Positions 1 through 11,700 of a DNA stretch of 64,000 bases are shown here, piece after piece. The DNA is from Apiosordaria backusii (lineage: Eukaryota; Ascomycota; Sordariomycetes; Sordariales; Lasiosphaeriaceae). The notes below the pieces were generated by a model. That model did no database searches, had not been told where the DNA came from, and saw only the letters and a program-made list of their open reading frames with translations. The position numbers and the translations under genes are program-made. Within the stretch, counting starts at the first letter, position 1; each line of letters begins with the position of its first letter. The stretch covers positions 620,001 to 684,000 of the forward strand of contig JAUKTV010000005.1 of assembly GCA_030549205.1 (NCBI GenBank), read 5' to 3'.

Positions 1-69
1 GTATCTTCGATTTCACAATAGGTATCTCTAACATGTCTACATCTTTTCTTCTCTTTTTCCTTGTCCCAC

Positions 70-1021
70 TCAAATGTCCGGTACTCTATCATTTTCCGCC
101 GACAATTCCGCCAACAACCCGCCCTTATCCCTCCTCTTAGCATCCTCCGCCAACCACTTGTCCAACTTTGAAGACATGTCCTTTGCCTTTATCAGCGCAA
201 CATTTGTACACTGCAGCAGACTCACAGCCTCCACCGGCACTCCCCCCAGCTTCGCAATCTGGCAAATCTCCCCATGCTTGTTCAAACTGATCGTGCAGCT
301 CCCGGACCTGACCTGCTCCTCCATCCACGTGGCATCCAAAAGCGCAATGTCCCCCTCCTCCCCAAAGAAACTCCAGGTAACGCAAAAAGGCGAGTGCAGC
401 CAGCTCAGCGGGACCGGTTCCCTCTCGGCGGGGGTGTAGACGGTCAACACGCCGCCTTCCATGCTCGTGTCTGGCTTTCGGAAGTGCCGGAGGGCAGCGA
501 CGACGGCGAAGCAAGCCGCGTCAATTAGATTGCCGTCGTGCGACAAGACGTGCACGTCGACGCGGATGGACCAGCATTTTTGGCCGGCGACGAGGCAGAG
601 GGACTCGGTGTCGAGGGCGCCGGAGCGGCGGACGGTTTTTTCGAGGAGGCGGGAGATGAGGACTTCGGTTTCGGTGGGGCGGTTGACTTCGAAGGCGGGG
701 GAGGTCATGGGGGAGAGCTCGGTTGCTATGTTGAAGATGCCGTCGAGGGGGCGGTCGGCGTAGGGGACTGTTAGTTCGGCGGAGGCTTTGGCGAGGACTC
801 TGGAATATAGTATTAGTTCAGGACTGCAAAGAAGCTGTGGTGTTGGTCGAGACATACCTCGTCTTGCCTAATGTGACATCCGCAACGCCATATTGATCGC
901 CAAAGGTGAGCTCTAGGGGCCGGTATTGGTCGAGCTCTCGGCCGTCGAGACGGATGCTGTCCTGGAGCGCTTGCAGGACAAATTGTCTTTCATTGAGCGA
1001 GGGTTCAGCTTCTCTGGGCAT
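70..1021 (-). CDS. RRP45: Exosome complex component RRP45 (RNase PH fold)
   Basis: This is a subunit of the RNase PH ring of the nuclear and cytoplasmic RNA exosome, which does 3' processing and decay of rRNA and mRNA. Exon 1 is 1021..858 and exon 2 is 799..70. The 58-nt intron has a GTATGT donor and a TTCCAG acceptor, and the join reads LGKTRVLAKAS. The product is 297 aa, close to the roughly 300 aa of yeast Rrp45. The N-terminus shows the family pattern: ERQFVLQALQ, then IRLDGRELDQYR, then PYADRPLDGIF. The RNase PH-like domain fills most of the protein. In eukaryotes this ring subunit is catalytically inactive (family knowledge). It is divergent from CWC15, with 327 bp between the two starts. 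The start is the first ATG of the open frame and matches the homologous N-terminus. Confidence 0.93.
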
Positions 1022-1348
1022 TTCGGCGTTTTAGTTTTTTTTTGTAGTTAGGAATTATGAGTATTTCTTTCGGAATTACTTCGTAAACCTTTGGATGCCA
1101 ATTGGGATGTCGCTGTCGAGGGGCAGGTTTCTGCCAGTACACTCCGCCAATTTTTTGGTGGATTCTGCCAGGCAGCGCCAAGCTGGGCGGTCAAGGAGCG
1201 CGTTCCTGGTGCAACTTACCTGCCGTCATCAGCCTTCATGGTTCCGTGTCAATTCATCAATCAACCCACCACACGCAATTCATCTCTCTCACTGACCGCC
1301 CATCGACTGTCGCATCACCCTAATCAATTATTCTGACCAGTCGCCAAG

Positions 1349-2195
1349 ATGACCACAGCCCATCGCCCTACCTTTGACCCGGTATGTCATTCCTGTCGTC
1401 ACCACCACCATCACCAAACACCTTGCTAACTTTACAATCCCCCAGGCCCGCGGCAAAGAAGCCCTCCGCGGCCCCGCCTACCACCAACGCCTCCTCCCAG
1501 CCTACACTCAGCTCAAATTCCGCCAGCCCGGCCAAGGAGGCGACGCCGACTCCCAGTCTCGCGACCTCCGTGCCGAGCTCGAAGCCGCCGAAGCAGCTCA
1601 CTACGCCAAACTCAAGGGCGCTCCCATCCCCGGCCAATCCCAACCAGACCAACAACAACAATCCCTCCCTAACTCCTCCTCAAAGCGCCCTCTAGAAATA
1701 ACCGGCAACCCATCATCATCAGAAGAAGAAGACCCCGAATCCAAACGCCGTCGCATACTAGAAGAAACCCGCGCCATAGACGCCGACGACTCCGACGCCT
1801 CCTCCGAAGAGGACGACGAGGAAGATGACGACGACGACGACAACAGCGACTCAGATTCCGACTCTGACGATGAAGAAGCCGAGCTGCAGCGGGAGCTAGA
1901 GCGCGTCAGGAGGGAGAGAGCAGAAAAGCGCGAGAGGGAGGAGAAGGAAAGGCTCGCGGCGGAGGAGGCGGAGAGGGAAAGGGATATTGCTTTGGGGAAT
2001 CCACTGCTGAATAATAATAACAACAACAATAGCAGCAGCAGGACGGATTTCAACATCAAGAGGAGGTGGGACGATGATGTCGTGTTCAAGAACCAGGCGA
2101 GGGGCACGGAGGAGAAGGGGAAGAAGAAGGAGTTTATTAATGATTTGTTGAGGTCGGATTTTCACAAGAGGTTTATGAGTAAGTATGTTCGTTAG
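1349..2195 (+). CDS. CWC15: Pre-mRNA-splicing factor CWC15 (Cdc5/Prp19 complex)
   Basis: CWC15 belongs to the Prp19/Cdc5-associated spliceosome complex. Exon 1, 1349..1381, encodes only MTTAHRPTFDP. The intron is 1382..1445 (GTATGT...CCCCAG) and exon 2 is 1446..2195, giving 260 aa. The N-terminal motif HRPTFDPARGKE and the C-terminal motif FINDLLRSDFHKRFMSKYVR are the two conserved ends of Cwf15/Cwc15 proteins. Between them lie a glutamine stretch, a long Asp/Glu/Ser acidic tract (about residues 135-165), a charged coiled-coil segment and a poly-Asn run, all typical of this largely disordered family. A possible donor near the stop (GTAAGTATG at 2180) was not used, because the unspliced reading already ends as the family does. 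It shares its upstream region with RRP45. Confidence 0.93.
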
Positions 2196-2440
2196 GTGGG
2201 GAGGAGGGCAAGAGAAAGAAGAATGAGATACCCTTGGCGATGGATGTGGAGTACTGGTCAGATGGGAAAGACGATATGGAGGTACTGGATCAGACAGATT
2301 ACACAGATTATGGAGGACTGTTCATTTTCTATATATGCTCGGGTTGAGGTATACATGATGAGTCCAGAATATTACATTATATCAACTACCTATCCATGTA
2401 TAGTTGCAACATCCAATTCCTCAATCCTCGCCTGCTATTT

Positions 2441-3320
2441 TCACAGCCCCTTCTTCACAGCCCCCTCCCCATCCGCCACCCTAAAAGCCTTCTTCATCTC
2501 CTTTGCGCTGTTCCACAACAACAGCACCGGCACAACCGCCCAAGGCGCGTTCATACCGGCATAATACCCCCAGTAGTAAACCCACTCCGGCCTGCTGTAC
2601 TGCAGCCCTTGGTACTTTTCGATGTAATGACACGTCCCGTAGTAGAGCGCGACGCCGTATAAATGGCCGATGCAGACCACGATTTGGGTGATGTGTCTGA
2701 GAGCGGTTTGCTCGGTTACAAGGAAATAAATGGTGAGGAGGGATAGGGGGCCCCAGAGCAGCTGTGATGTCATGTCAGGGTGTGTTTAAGAGGAGGAGGA
2801 AATGGTGGGGAGGGTATGGTGGGGAGTAGGAAAGGGGGGAAAGGGGTGGGGGGGATAATACAAGAGTAAGAGTCTCGATCCAGACCATGAACGGGTCAGC
2901 GGTTAGATAGCGGGAGTCGCTCAGGCCGTATTCTTTCCACAGCTGGGCAAACAGGTCCTGCGAGCCGGCCATAGTTGCATGGTTCAGGACGAAGTAGCCC
3001 TCGAAGAATAAATGGAGGAAGCCGCCTTTCATTTACCTTACATTAGCAAGGATCCTGATATATAAGGATAAATGTCATGGAGAGAGTTGCATACATAGCG
3101 CAAACCAGCTTATCACCCCCATCTCACCCTTTTGAAGCCTAGGGTTGACATATCTCGACACTCCCAAACAAAATCCAATAAACCCGGCTATGAGACCGCC
3201 AAAAGAGAAGAGTATGGTGAACAAGGGTGTGGTATTGGCTGCGTAGTGAGGGACGCCGGCGGAGGTGGGATAGTAAGGGTGGCTGACGCCGTCGAGGGTC
3301 GAGTAGGGCGTGCTACTCAT
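2441..3320 (-). CDS. EBP-family sterol Delta8-Delta7 isomerase (emopamil-binding protein type)
   Basis: This is a polytopic ER-membrane protein of the EBP family, which isomerises the sterol Delta8 double bond. The exons are 3320..3095, 3025..2862 and 2761..2441, giving 236 aa (human EBP is 230). The joins read FALC-GFLHLFFEGYF and ETLTL-LLWGPL. All catalytic-site residues known from human EBP have counterparts: H80 and E84 in GFLHLFFEG, E126 and T129 in ETLT, and N201 and W204 in MNAPW. Hydrophobic segments lie near residues 32-53, 121-145, 155-172 and 192-212. An ATG just before exon 2 lies in the intron: the true acceptor is the AG after it, as the conserved CGF motif shows. The substrate in this fungus is inferred. 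Fungal ergosterol synthesis normally uses the unrelated ERG2, so the role may be different or redundant. Confidence 0.9.
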
Positions 3321-3826
3321 TTTGCCCTCTACTCTGATCAAAGTCTTAATTGAATCCACAAAGGACAGAGACACAAGAGAAGTAGGCGATGAAAGAAAGA
3401 AGTCCTGTTGTGGTTGTTGATTTGATGTTGGCATGAGAAAGTAGCTTTGTGGACCCAGATAGACCAGCTGGGTTAGGTGAGGAGCATTTTCAGGGGAAGA
3501 CATACGACAAGGGTGGCACAGACGCATTTGACAGCTCTCGTTGACAAGGAACCCTTTTCTTCTCAACATCATAGACGGGTACGCAATCCGATATTAACAA
3601 ATAGTCATAATATATCAGCTGAATTAGAGAGTATAAATGACAAAGACATCTCAATAATTGTTGCAAGTACAACAACAAGCAAAAAAGCAATCATGATCCA
3701 CACTCCGGGTATACTTTCATACATGACCTCCCCTATCAACCAGACGCTCATTGAGAAAGAAGAGACAACTCCCGGTTGTGACATAACCCATTCATATACA
3801 ATCCAATAAAAATTATAAGTTCCTCC
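3321..3826. other. Intergenic: EBP promoter and 3' end of the Zn2Cys6 gene
   Basis: This 506-bp gap separates two genes on the minus strand. It is AT-richer than the flanking exons. Only short shadow ORFs are present and I see no repeat or RNA gene. It should hold the EBP-gene promoter at its right side of the start (near 3320) and the 3' UTR of the regulator near 3827. Confidence 0.5.
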
Positions 3827-6105
3827 TCATGTCGGCCCCATAGGCCCCGTAAACGCTGGCGAGGTAGACGTATTCGTAAAACTCCAGTCGAAGTCATCCA
3901 TAAATACGTTCCAGTCAAACCGTTGAAACGGATCTGCCAATCCCAAATCTGCGTTTGCTGTCGGTCTTGGCTCTTCATCTGTTATAGTAACCCATAGTCA
4001 GCTTTATCTCGTCCCATAACTCTTATGTCCCACGGTTTAACTTACCAGCCCTCTCCCCCCCTCCCGCATTCACACTTTCCGCCCCCTTAAGCCTCGCATC
4101 ACCACCGCCCTCAGCTCCCCCAGGCCCAATGATTCCCCTTCCATTATCTCTCGCAATTTCCACATCTCTTTTCCATCTCCTCAGGCAATCGAACGTCAAG
4201 CTTGCCCCCAGACGATGCGTATAGACACTCACCCCCGTCTTACACCAGTGATTCGACCTCTTTCTCATCTCCCAGTAGCTCTCCAACATGCCCGCACACC
4301 TCACATGCAGATCCCCTTCTTGCACGCTGCATATCCTGAGCGCTCTAATCGCTTCTTTGATGAGCGCGTCAACAGTATCTGCTTGAAATCCCTTGGTATA
4401 AGACGACAAGTGTACTCTCATGACAACGCAGATTGCCGACAGCAAAGTCCGAAAGACAAAATGGGGAGCGTAATGCAAAAATGCCGTCTCGCGGTGGAGT
4501 TTTGAGGCGGCTTGGTGGATGAGGCTTTCGGCTGTGGTATAGCACTTGATTACGTTTCTTTTTAGGAGGTCGGGGCTGTAGCCGGGCAAGGGCATGAAGT
4601 AGTAAGTTTGGATCTCGAGGAGGGTAGACAAAAGGGTGAAGTGGTCCAGATCTGCTCTCTCTGTGTCGGCGTGCTGGTCTCAATGAACGGGAAAGAAGGC
4701 ATACCTGAGTTGTCTGGATACAACAGCTTCTGAACCTTTGTATACTCCTCCTCCATATACGCCACCAAATGGTGGCTTACCCCCTGGGCTTCCTCCAGCG
4801 AAGAACACATCGTCCTACTCACCCGATTGGCGAACCGTGCCGTTTCCAAATGCAGATAAAAGTACCTTGGCAGCGGAAACGGGCTGCTACCATCAAGTAA
4901 CTGGTCGACTGTCTTGTTGAAGAGAGAGCTAGCCGATGGACACCCCATGTACGCCGACACTCTGTGAGAAATAATGGCACACCCCACCCAAGTAAACGTC
5001 GCCTCCTCATCTGTCGTATCATTCTCCTCCGTCGCATGCTTGAACTCGGAATGTGACCCCCTCCCTGTATGAAGTCCCATCAGAAAAGACGAGTTCATCG
5101 CTATGCCCGCAAAGATCATTGACGGGTCAGATAAGAACCTGATAGTCGGGAAGGGCCAGGTGGCCAGCAGTAGAACGGCGTTGATTACTGGCAGATCCAA
5201 TGGCGGCTGCGAGATGGCGCTCCATATTTGTGGCAGGAGGGAGTCAATCAGAAACTGAAAAGCGGTGTCGTCCCGAGAGAATCGGCGGCAGGCGGTCATG
5301 ATGATGGCCCAAAATAGAACTTGACCGCGTTCGTAGCATCTGTCTGGATCTGTGACGCGCACAATTGGGAGGTAGGGGTGGAAGTGCTCAAAGTACTTTT
5401 CAAAGTAATAGTCTATGTCTTCCCCTGAAAAGACTCGAGACCCCAGCGCCCTTGGCTCGGCCGGGTGTTGAGAGTGGCCCGCCGTTGACGGCCCATTGCT
5501 ACCTGCCGGTGTAAGTGGTGGTGGTACAGCATTTTCACTCGAGATAGAGTATAACCTTGGTCGACTAAAGATGGCGTTGCTGCTGGCAGAGCTGGTGCTT
5601 ATACTGGGCGCCGACAGAGCTGGGATGTATGTGGGCTCGGCAGTAATAGACGGTGCCTCAAGATGTAGATGGCTATGTTGGTGATGTTGGTGAAGATCAA
5701 GGACCGGGCGAGGAGCTACAACGGCGTCTTTGATATTCTGCACTTCGGCAGCCAATTCCTCTAGCTTACTGTATATGTGGGTGGACGTCAATGGTTAGTC
5801 TTGGGTGCTATCTTGGGTTGGTGTTCATGTTACCTCCTCCTCGACGTCCGTTTGTGACTCTTATCCACCACGCACTGAAGCTCAAGCTTGGAGCACCGAA
5901 GACATGGCTGGCCAGAGGCAGAGCTAGCATTACAGCGCACTTTGGCGTCCCGGCACCGCACGCAGGCGGTATTGCGTCTTATGCGTGCGTGCTCAGGAAT
6001 CTCACTTGGGCGTGTCGGTCCCGGAGTGTCTCGGGTGGTATCGGAAAACTGAGCCTGGGGTGGTTCGACCGGAGGGGATCTGCCGGTACTGGCTTGCTGT
6101 GCCAT
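3827..6105 (-). CDS. Zn2Cys6 (GAL4-type) transcription factor, Leu3/War1-like
   Basis: This is a nuclear DNA-binding regulator. The four exons are 6105..5834, 5768..4705, 4660..4046 and 3978..3827, giving 700 aa. All joins are in frame: RRSKLEEL, PDNSERADLDHF and ERADEEP. The Zn2Cys6 cluster has C48, C51, C58, C68, C71 and C78 (CVRCRDAKVRC then CLRCSKLELQC). A basic linker HKRTSRRSKLEEL and a predicted short coiled coil follow. A fungal middle-homology domain begins near residue 190 with YFEKYFEHFHPYLPIV and continues with VLFWAIIMTACRRFSRD and ALLLATWPFP, a layout like Leu3 of yeast. The last exon is acidic and aromatic (DWNVFMDDFDWSF), resembling a C-terminal activation domain. The target pathway cannot be read from the sequence; the Leu3/War1 grouping is by motif resemblance only. 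Confidence 0.92.
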
Positions 6106-6515
6106 GATGGCGAATATATCTGGGGCAGCACACAGAGGTATATCCGTCGATTCAAGTAGGTGAGGTTACTGGAAACATCAGGAGCACACCTGTTCGCCTC
6201 GGAATCAAAAACCAAAAGACACCCGGCATTGTCAACGATATCCTCGTGATGAGGAGGCAACAACGTCTGAAAGCGCGCGAGATGTTGAAGCAATTGCGTG
6301 CACCCGCCTACAGCGAACTCGGCGCCAGATTCATACTAGTCCGCCCTGGTCTTTGGCAGTTACACCCTACCGTAGCCCGAAGTGGGAGGAACCGATGCAC
6401 CCCGGGCCATGTTCTGGGCGGGTGCCGCTTGCCGGACAGCATCCGATCTTCACATCCCGTTGCCGACGTCATATTCGAGGTCGCCAGAGTATCTCGGCTC
6501 TTCGTAGGTATCTAG
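6106..6515. promoter_or_regulatory. Upstream region of the Zn2Cys6 gene
   Basis: This is the proximal 5' region of the minus-strand regulator. It carries only short ORFs without family resemblance. I assign it as leader and promoter by position; no individual site can be supported. Confidence 0.4.
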
Positions 6516-8721
6516 GTATGTGACTCTCTCGATATTATTGTCCCGTCATCGCAGAAGAAGAAGCAACCTCAGTTGAAGAAGAAAACCACCTCGTAGGGCA
6601 GACAACTCCAACCGTTAGTGCAGTTCATCCCTAGCGGCCCCCCCCCCCACCCGCTAAGCTTAACGGCAAGTGGGGTGCAGTGCCAAGCCATCATGTCTCT
6701 GTGTAAGTCAGTCCAGTCCAGCTCTCATCCGCTGCAGCGGGAAGGTAAAAGAACCCGACTGGGAGGGTGAGGTTCGTTAATGAACGCCTCACTGACCAAT
6801 CACTTCTACTGTAAAGCTCTTATCTCCGCAGTGTTCTTCAGGGTCTAGCAATACGATGCAGGAGAGCAACAAAGGACCCTCTTATCAAGCAACAACCACC
6901 CTCGATGGCGTTATCCAGACTAACCTGATCAACTACTAGACAGCCGCTATACCCCCTCATATTTGTAATTAATCCTATCTGATCTCCTCTCGGGTCCTGC
7001 GTCTAAGCTGTCTTGAGTCTCGAATCTTGTCCCAAGACTACTACACAGCCACAGTCAACCTGGGTTAAGAGACATGATTTCATCCTCGTAGCGATCTCGG
7101 AGCGGAGTGATTAGTACTGTAGCTCATCCATCATGAACATACAAGAACCAAAATCCAGAGGCAGCTTCAATACTTGGACCTTTCCATTAGATTTCTAAAC
7201 TTCAAAGCCAGTTGACCTCTACCACCCAAAAGCCAAAATCTTATCATCAGACTTAGCCTGTGTAATACTAAACTACCTTCCTTGCGATGTTGAGTAGACA
7301 AGTACTAAGAAAGCAATTCTTCAAGTTCAACATATCCTGAATAAACTAGAAAGAAATCCACCCCTCTCTCTGCACATTGCTTTTTGTTGCCGAGCTCTTT
7401 GAACAACGAACAAAGCTTCACAGATAGAAGAAGCAATGAACAAGACCTTGTACTTCATATCCGGTTATAGTCATGTCTATACGTTTAAACGAAGGAAGGA
7501 CCCGTCGGTATCTCGCTCTTTCACTGGCAGCAGTTTGTCCCAAGGATAATCATCAAGAGACTAGGGAAACTCAGGAAGTCAACTAGAAGCTCGGCAGGTA
7601 AAACCTTATGTATTGTTTTCAATACACGTAAAAGATGGACTGTCTATGCAGAGCAACATAGGTATAATGGTACTCATAGACTCAATACCAACCGGGATTT
7701 CGCGGCGTCCGTACGCTTTTCACAATAAGCTAACTACCAGTTAAACTCTCAAGATTGGCCTGCTAGCTGGGAAGAATTTCAAACTCTCGAGAAAAGCAAC
7801 GAAACTCTCTGTATCGAGGCCAAGGCAGATAGGGCTATGATCAGGTCTCAGACAATACAATCGTATTTTCGAAGAAATGCTAGTCTAGGCAGTGAGTCTC
7901 CATATGCAAACTACATCGACTGCCGGTTTCAATAGCACTCGTTCTGTCTCTCACATGGTAAACACCGCGTCTGTGTTGTACATCTAGTATCTCGAGCTTC
8001 AGAGATAGCTACACCTCACAAGACTTGTAAACTTTCCGCTCTGAAATAAATCTGTCTTCTACAACATCGTTTCTCCGAGCCTAGATAAGCTCCCTCGATT
8101 CAAGTTTTAAGGCTTAGGCTTGAACATTCCCCTTGGGCAAGCAAGTGTTCCTATATAGGCCTGATAAGACGTAGACACTTCTCAGCATAACTTCATCTTG
8201 CTTGATACCCAGGTTAACTTCAATTCTGAGTCGCAACTGATATAGCTCATCATGTATTTAGTCAGGCTGCCTTATCTTGGATCAATCATAGAGTGTCAAC
8301 TCAACGGTTCAACATGGTCTACAATCCAAATACATAGCTACAGAGCCCAAGTGAAAGTGAGTTCCCAGACAGGTACCTGATCTGCACCAGCATGAACATC
8401 GGATCCCGCGTTTTTATCTGCATCTAAATCCACCAAGCAGCCACAACCGTCAACTGATATCTAAGTCAACACCACATTCATCTAGATGACCTACAAAACG
8501 CATCATTCCCATCACAGTTTAAACTCGTCATGATAGCCTCCACGGTCCACCATACAATCCGGAGATATCACATGTCCGTACCTCGTATATAAGCCGCTTA
8601 CCTAACTCATCAACAGTTGACACCACGCCTACCTATCCACATCATCACGCTCTTGCCCTCACCAAAGCAAGAGGCCTCTCACCAACCCCCCCCCTCTCCC
8701 AAAACCCCTACCTAGCCCCTT
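6516..8721. other. ORF desert, AT-richer than its surroundings
   Basis: About 2.2 kb has no open frame of 60 or more codons on either strand, which is unusual in this window. The base composition looks clearly lower in GC than in the exons. Stops are dense in all frames and TA steps are frequent (TpA about equal to ApT in a small hand tally over 7801-7980). I see no terminal repeats, tandem array or recognisable transposase remnant. A degenerate, RIP-mutated repeat or a non-coding transcription unit are both possible; neither is shown. Confidence 0.5.
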
Positions 8722-11700
8722 CTAGAACCTCTCACCGAACATCCTAGCGCATCTCACAATCTCTCCATCAGATCCATCAGAGATCACGGGAGCAACCTTC
8801 ACCTTTTTCTCCGTAGTACGTCCGTAGTCCAATCCACAACTCCAGATCACTCCACGGACAATCTTACCGCCCCTTAATCTCTCTACCCGTTCCCTTAGCT
8901 TCAACAAGCCTTTTTGACATCCACATCCACTTGAATTCAGAATATCGTGATCTCCGCCCTTCTCAGATCTCTCCCCGCTGTTTTCAAACCCCTCATCTTC
9001 AAAAAGCCCCAACTCCATCTCGTTCTTGAATGTGAATCCACAAGGCTAACGCAAACTGTTTAAACAACCCCTGCCAAGATCAACCGTTCTTTTCAACTTC
9101 GGAAATTGAGCCGAAAAGAAGCACCCTTCTTTTTTTAGCGTTGACGTTGCTTGTGTGCCTACTTACGCTAATCCAGCTATAGCTAACCCATATTCATGCG
9201 TTTCTTCAACGGTTCAACATCAAATCATACTGGCAAGAACGTGGACGCGGGAATTGACAGTAAAAGCAAATCTAGCCCATCTTTGCCAATGTGCTATCAA
9301 TGCACGGCTGATCTCAAGATTCATGCATCCCCTTTCCTTCTTGTCTTACCTTCTTCTTGTCCCTCAGTGGCAAACATGATGTCTTTTTTTTGCCGGGAGA
9401 GTATGTTTGTAAAAGTAGGTCCGGTACCGTCATCGGTCATCGGCACCGGCACCGAAAAGGCAGAATTTAGATCTCTTCTCATCGGTCATTGATCGGCCTC
9501 TACGGACAGGGAAGGGCGGATATCGCCGGTTACTCGTTGTATCTAAACGGTCCGAGCGGTTGAAAGCCCGTGGTTCTTCCCTGTGGGAAATCCCCCTGGT
9601 GATGGTTGTTCAAAAGACAGTACAGAGCAACAGTGGTATCCTCCATCGTGAAGATTTCCCTCTAGGATCTCTCTCTCCCCCCCTTCCGGGCATCTAGTTT
9701 CAGATGAGGCCGATCATCGAGTTCATCCAGCCCTGCCCGAATATGGGTGCAGGTAGTGTAGTGTAAACACCCTTTCAGCAATGTGCAAACGAATTCTTCT
9801 TTCCAGGAGAAAATGGTCCCGTCGAAAATACAGAAGCAATCGAGACCTCATGTCAACATCTCGCCTCCCCTGCGTGAGCTGCAAGAGTCGTGATGTCAGC
9901 CCTCGCCATAGTGTACTGGACTTCGCTCATCATCCGATAACATGAATAATTCACCCCCCCATCCCACCATCCCATTCCCCCATCACGCAAGCCAGCATGC
10001 TGTCAAGTTTCGAAATGTTCTTCTCCCGTTGGCTGCGCCGGCCGGTGGAGTCGACGATTAGCTTGCACACCACCCCCCGGGCCACTCCCGGGGGAATCCC
10101 AGCATCACCATCCAGAAGCATCCGTGCCATCCCCCCTGCTTCCGTCCAAGGTCCAAAGCGCAATTCACATCCGCTCGGTCCGTCCGCATTTGGACAAAAA
10201 CCCCATCATCAAAAATCAATGTGCGCACGGTGTTCAGGAACGCGCGCCCGAATGCTCCCTTTTCACTTCAACGCGCTCTCACCTCTCATCACGCTGCGGG
10301 GTCCCGAGGGGTCGGAATCGGAGCTTGCGCGTTCATGCGTGCTGAAGAGTGATGCCCAAGCGTAATGTAGGCCAAGAAAGAAAGAGGGGTTGTTGACGAA
10401 AAGTCACAAGTTGCAGTAGCTGAAGTTGACTCAATCACATCACAAGGCCGTACCTTGAATAAGTAATTGTTGCGGATACCGAATGCGAGAAACTGTTGAT
10501 GCCCCGTAAAAGCCGTTGCCATATCGGCGCCGATCCTCCCGACTCAACCGGCCACCGGCGGGCGAGAACAAAAGAGCAACGAGGAAACGGACAAGGAGCC
10601 CCGGCCTCTCTCGGCAAAAGATCCGCGTAGGATCAGGGCGGTTGTTTACCATCACGAAAAGAGATGCTCCTGAGTCGTTTGTCGCAGCCCTGTGAGACGA
10701 ATACAACTTCCCCAACTGCCGTTTCTCCGTTTCTGTTGCTATCCTTTCAACCAAGTGGCATCGAGATGCCTGCTCAGCACCTCCCGGCCTCTCCCAGCTC
10801 GCGATAGGCAACTTTACCAGCCGACCCCTGATCGAGCTTGCCAGGTATGGTCAATGCTTCCTTGCCGAGCTTGTCCCGAGATCGGGAATGTGACGATTCA
10901 AGGCGATTCCGAGCTTTGCTTTGCCCTCCTCAATCTATCTCAAACCTGGAGATAACCGGGCTCAAAGATAGACAATACCTCTCTCTATCTCTCACAGCCC
11001 CGAAACTCTTTGTTCACCAGCTTTGTTCACCTTCAGTGTATTGTTCCTTTGCTGAGACTTCCTCATCGGTTTCTGCGCTCCTCCCGGGATGTGATCAATC
11101 CATTGTTCAAAGCTTGGACTCTGGACTGCCTTGTCTTGATCCAAAAATCGTTCTGGAAGAACCTCGAACACATCTCTTGGCCGCGTTTCATCTTATTTGC
11201 CCTTGCCTAGCTCACCCCTTGAGGGACAAGACAAGCAAGAAAGAAAAAGCAGAGACCCACAACATCAACGGCGCTTGTTTCGAACATGGTGCATCCACGC
11301 GAGGAATGCACAACCAGGCTGAATTGGGCAAAATCCATCAAGGTCTAAAAGGTCCGAGCAACGACACTCCATCGGCATCAGCTCGCTCAGTTCAGTTTGT
11401 GCGTCTTTTGTTGTTGATGAGATTTGACCCAAAGGAGTCAATGTTGCAGTGATGTGGGCTGCAAGGTACGATGTGCCCGTTCCTGCATAGGGTCACATCA
11501 AAGCCACATTCCCCCGTACCTGTGCGTTTAATGTTGCCCTTTTCTCTCGCTGGTTTTCTCTCTACCCCTCCATCGATCAAGCGGTCAGCTTGCCGAGCGT
11601 GACCGAGGGGAAGGGAGTGTGCAGTTCAGAAATTGAATGCTCCAATGATGATGATGATGATGATGATGAGAGAGCCCCTCCCGCTCTCCCGCAGGTCCAA

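Noticed and set aside
8299..9224. 13-mer CAACGGTTCAACA present near 8300 and 9208
   Set aside because: A match of this length is expected by chance in 64 kb, and the flanks do not align.
10838..11452. Plus-strand ORF of about 205 codons
   Set aside because: It opens at TTG, not ATG, has low-complexity composition and no family resemblance.
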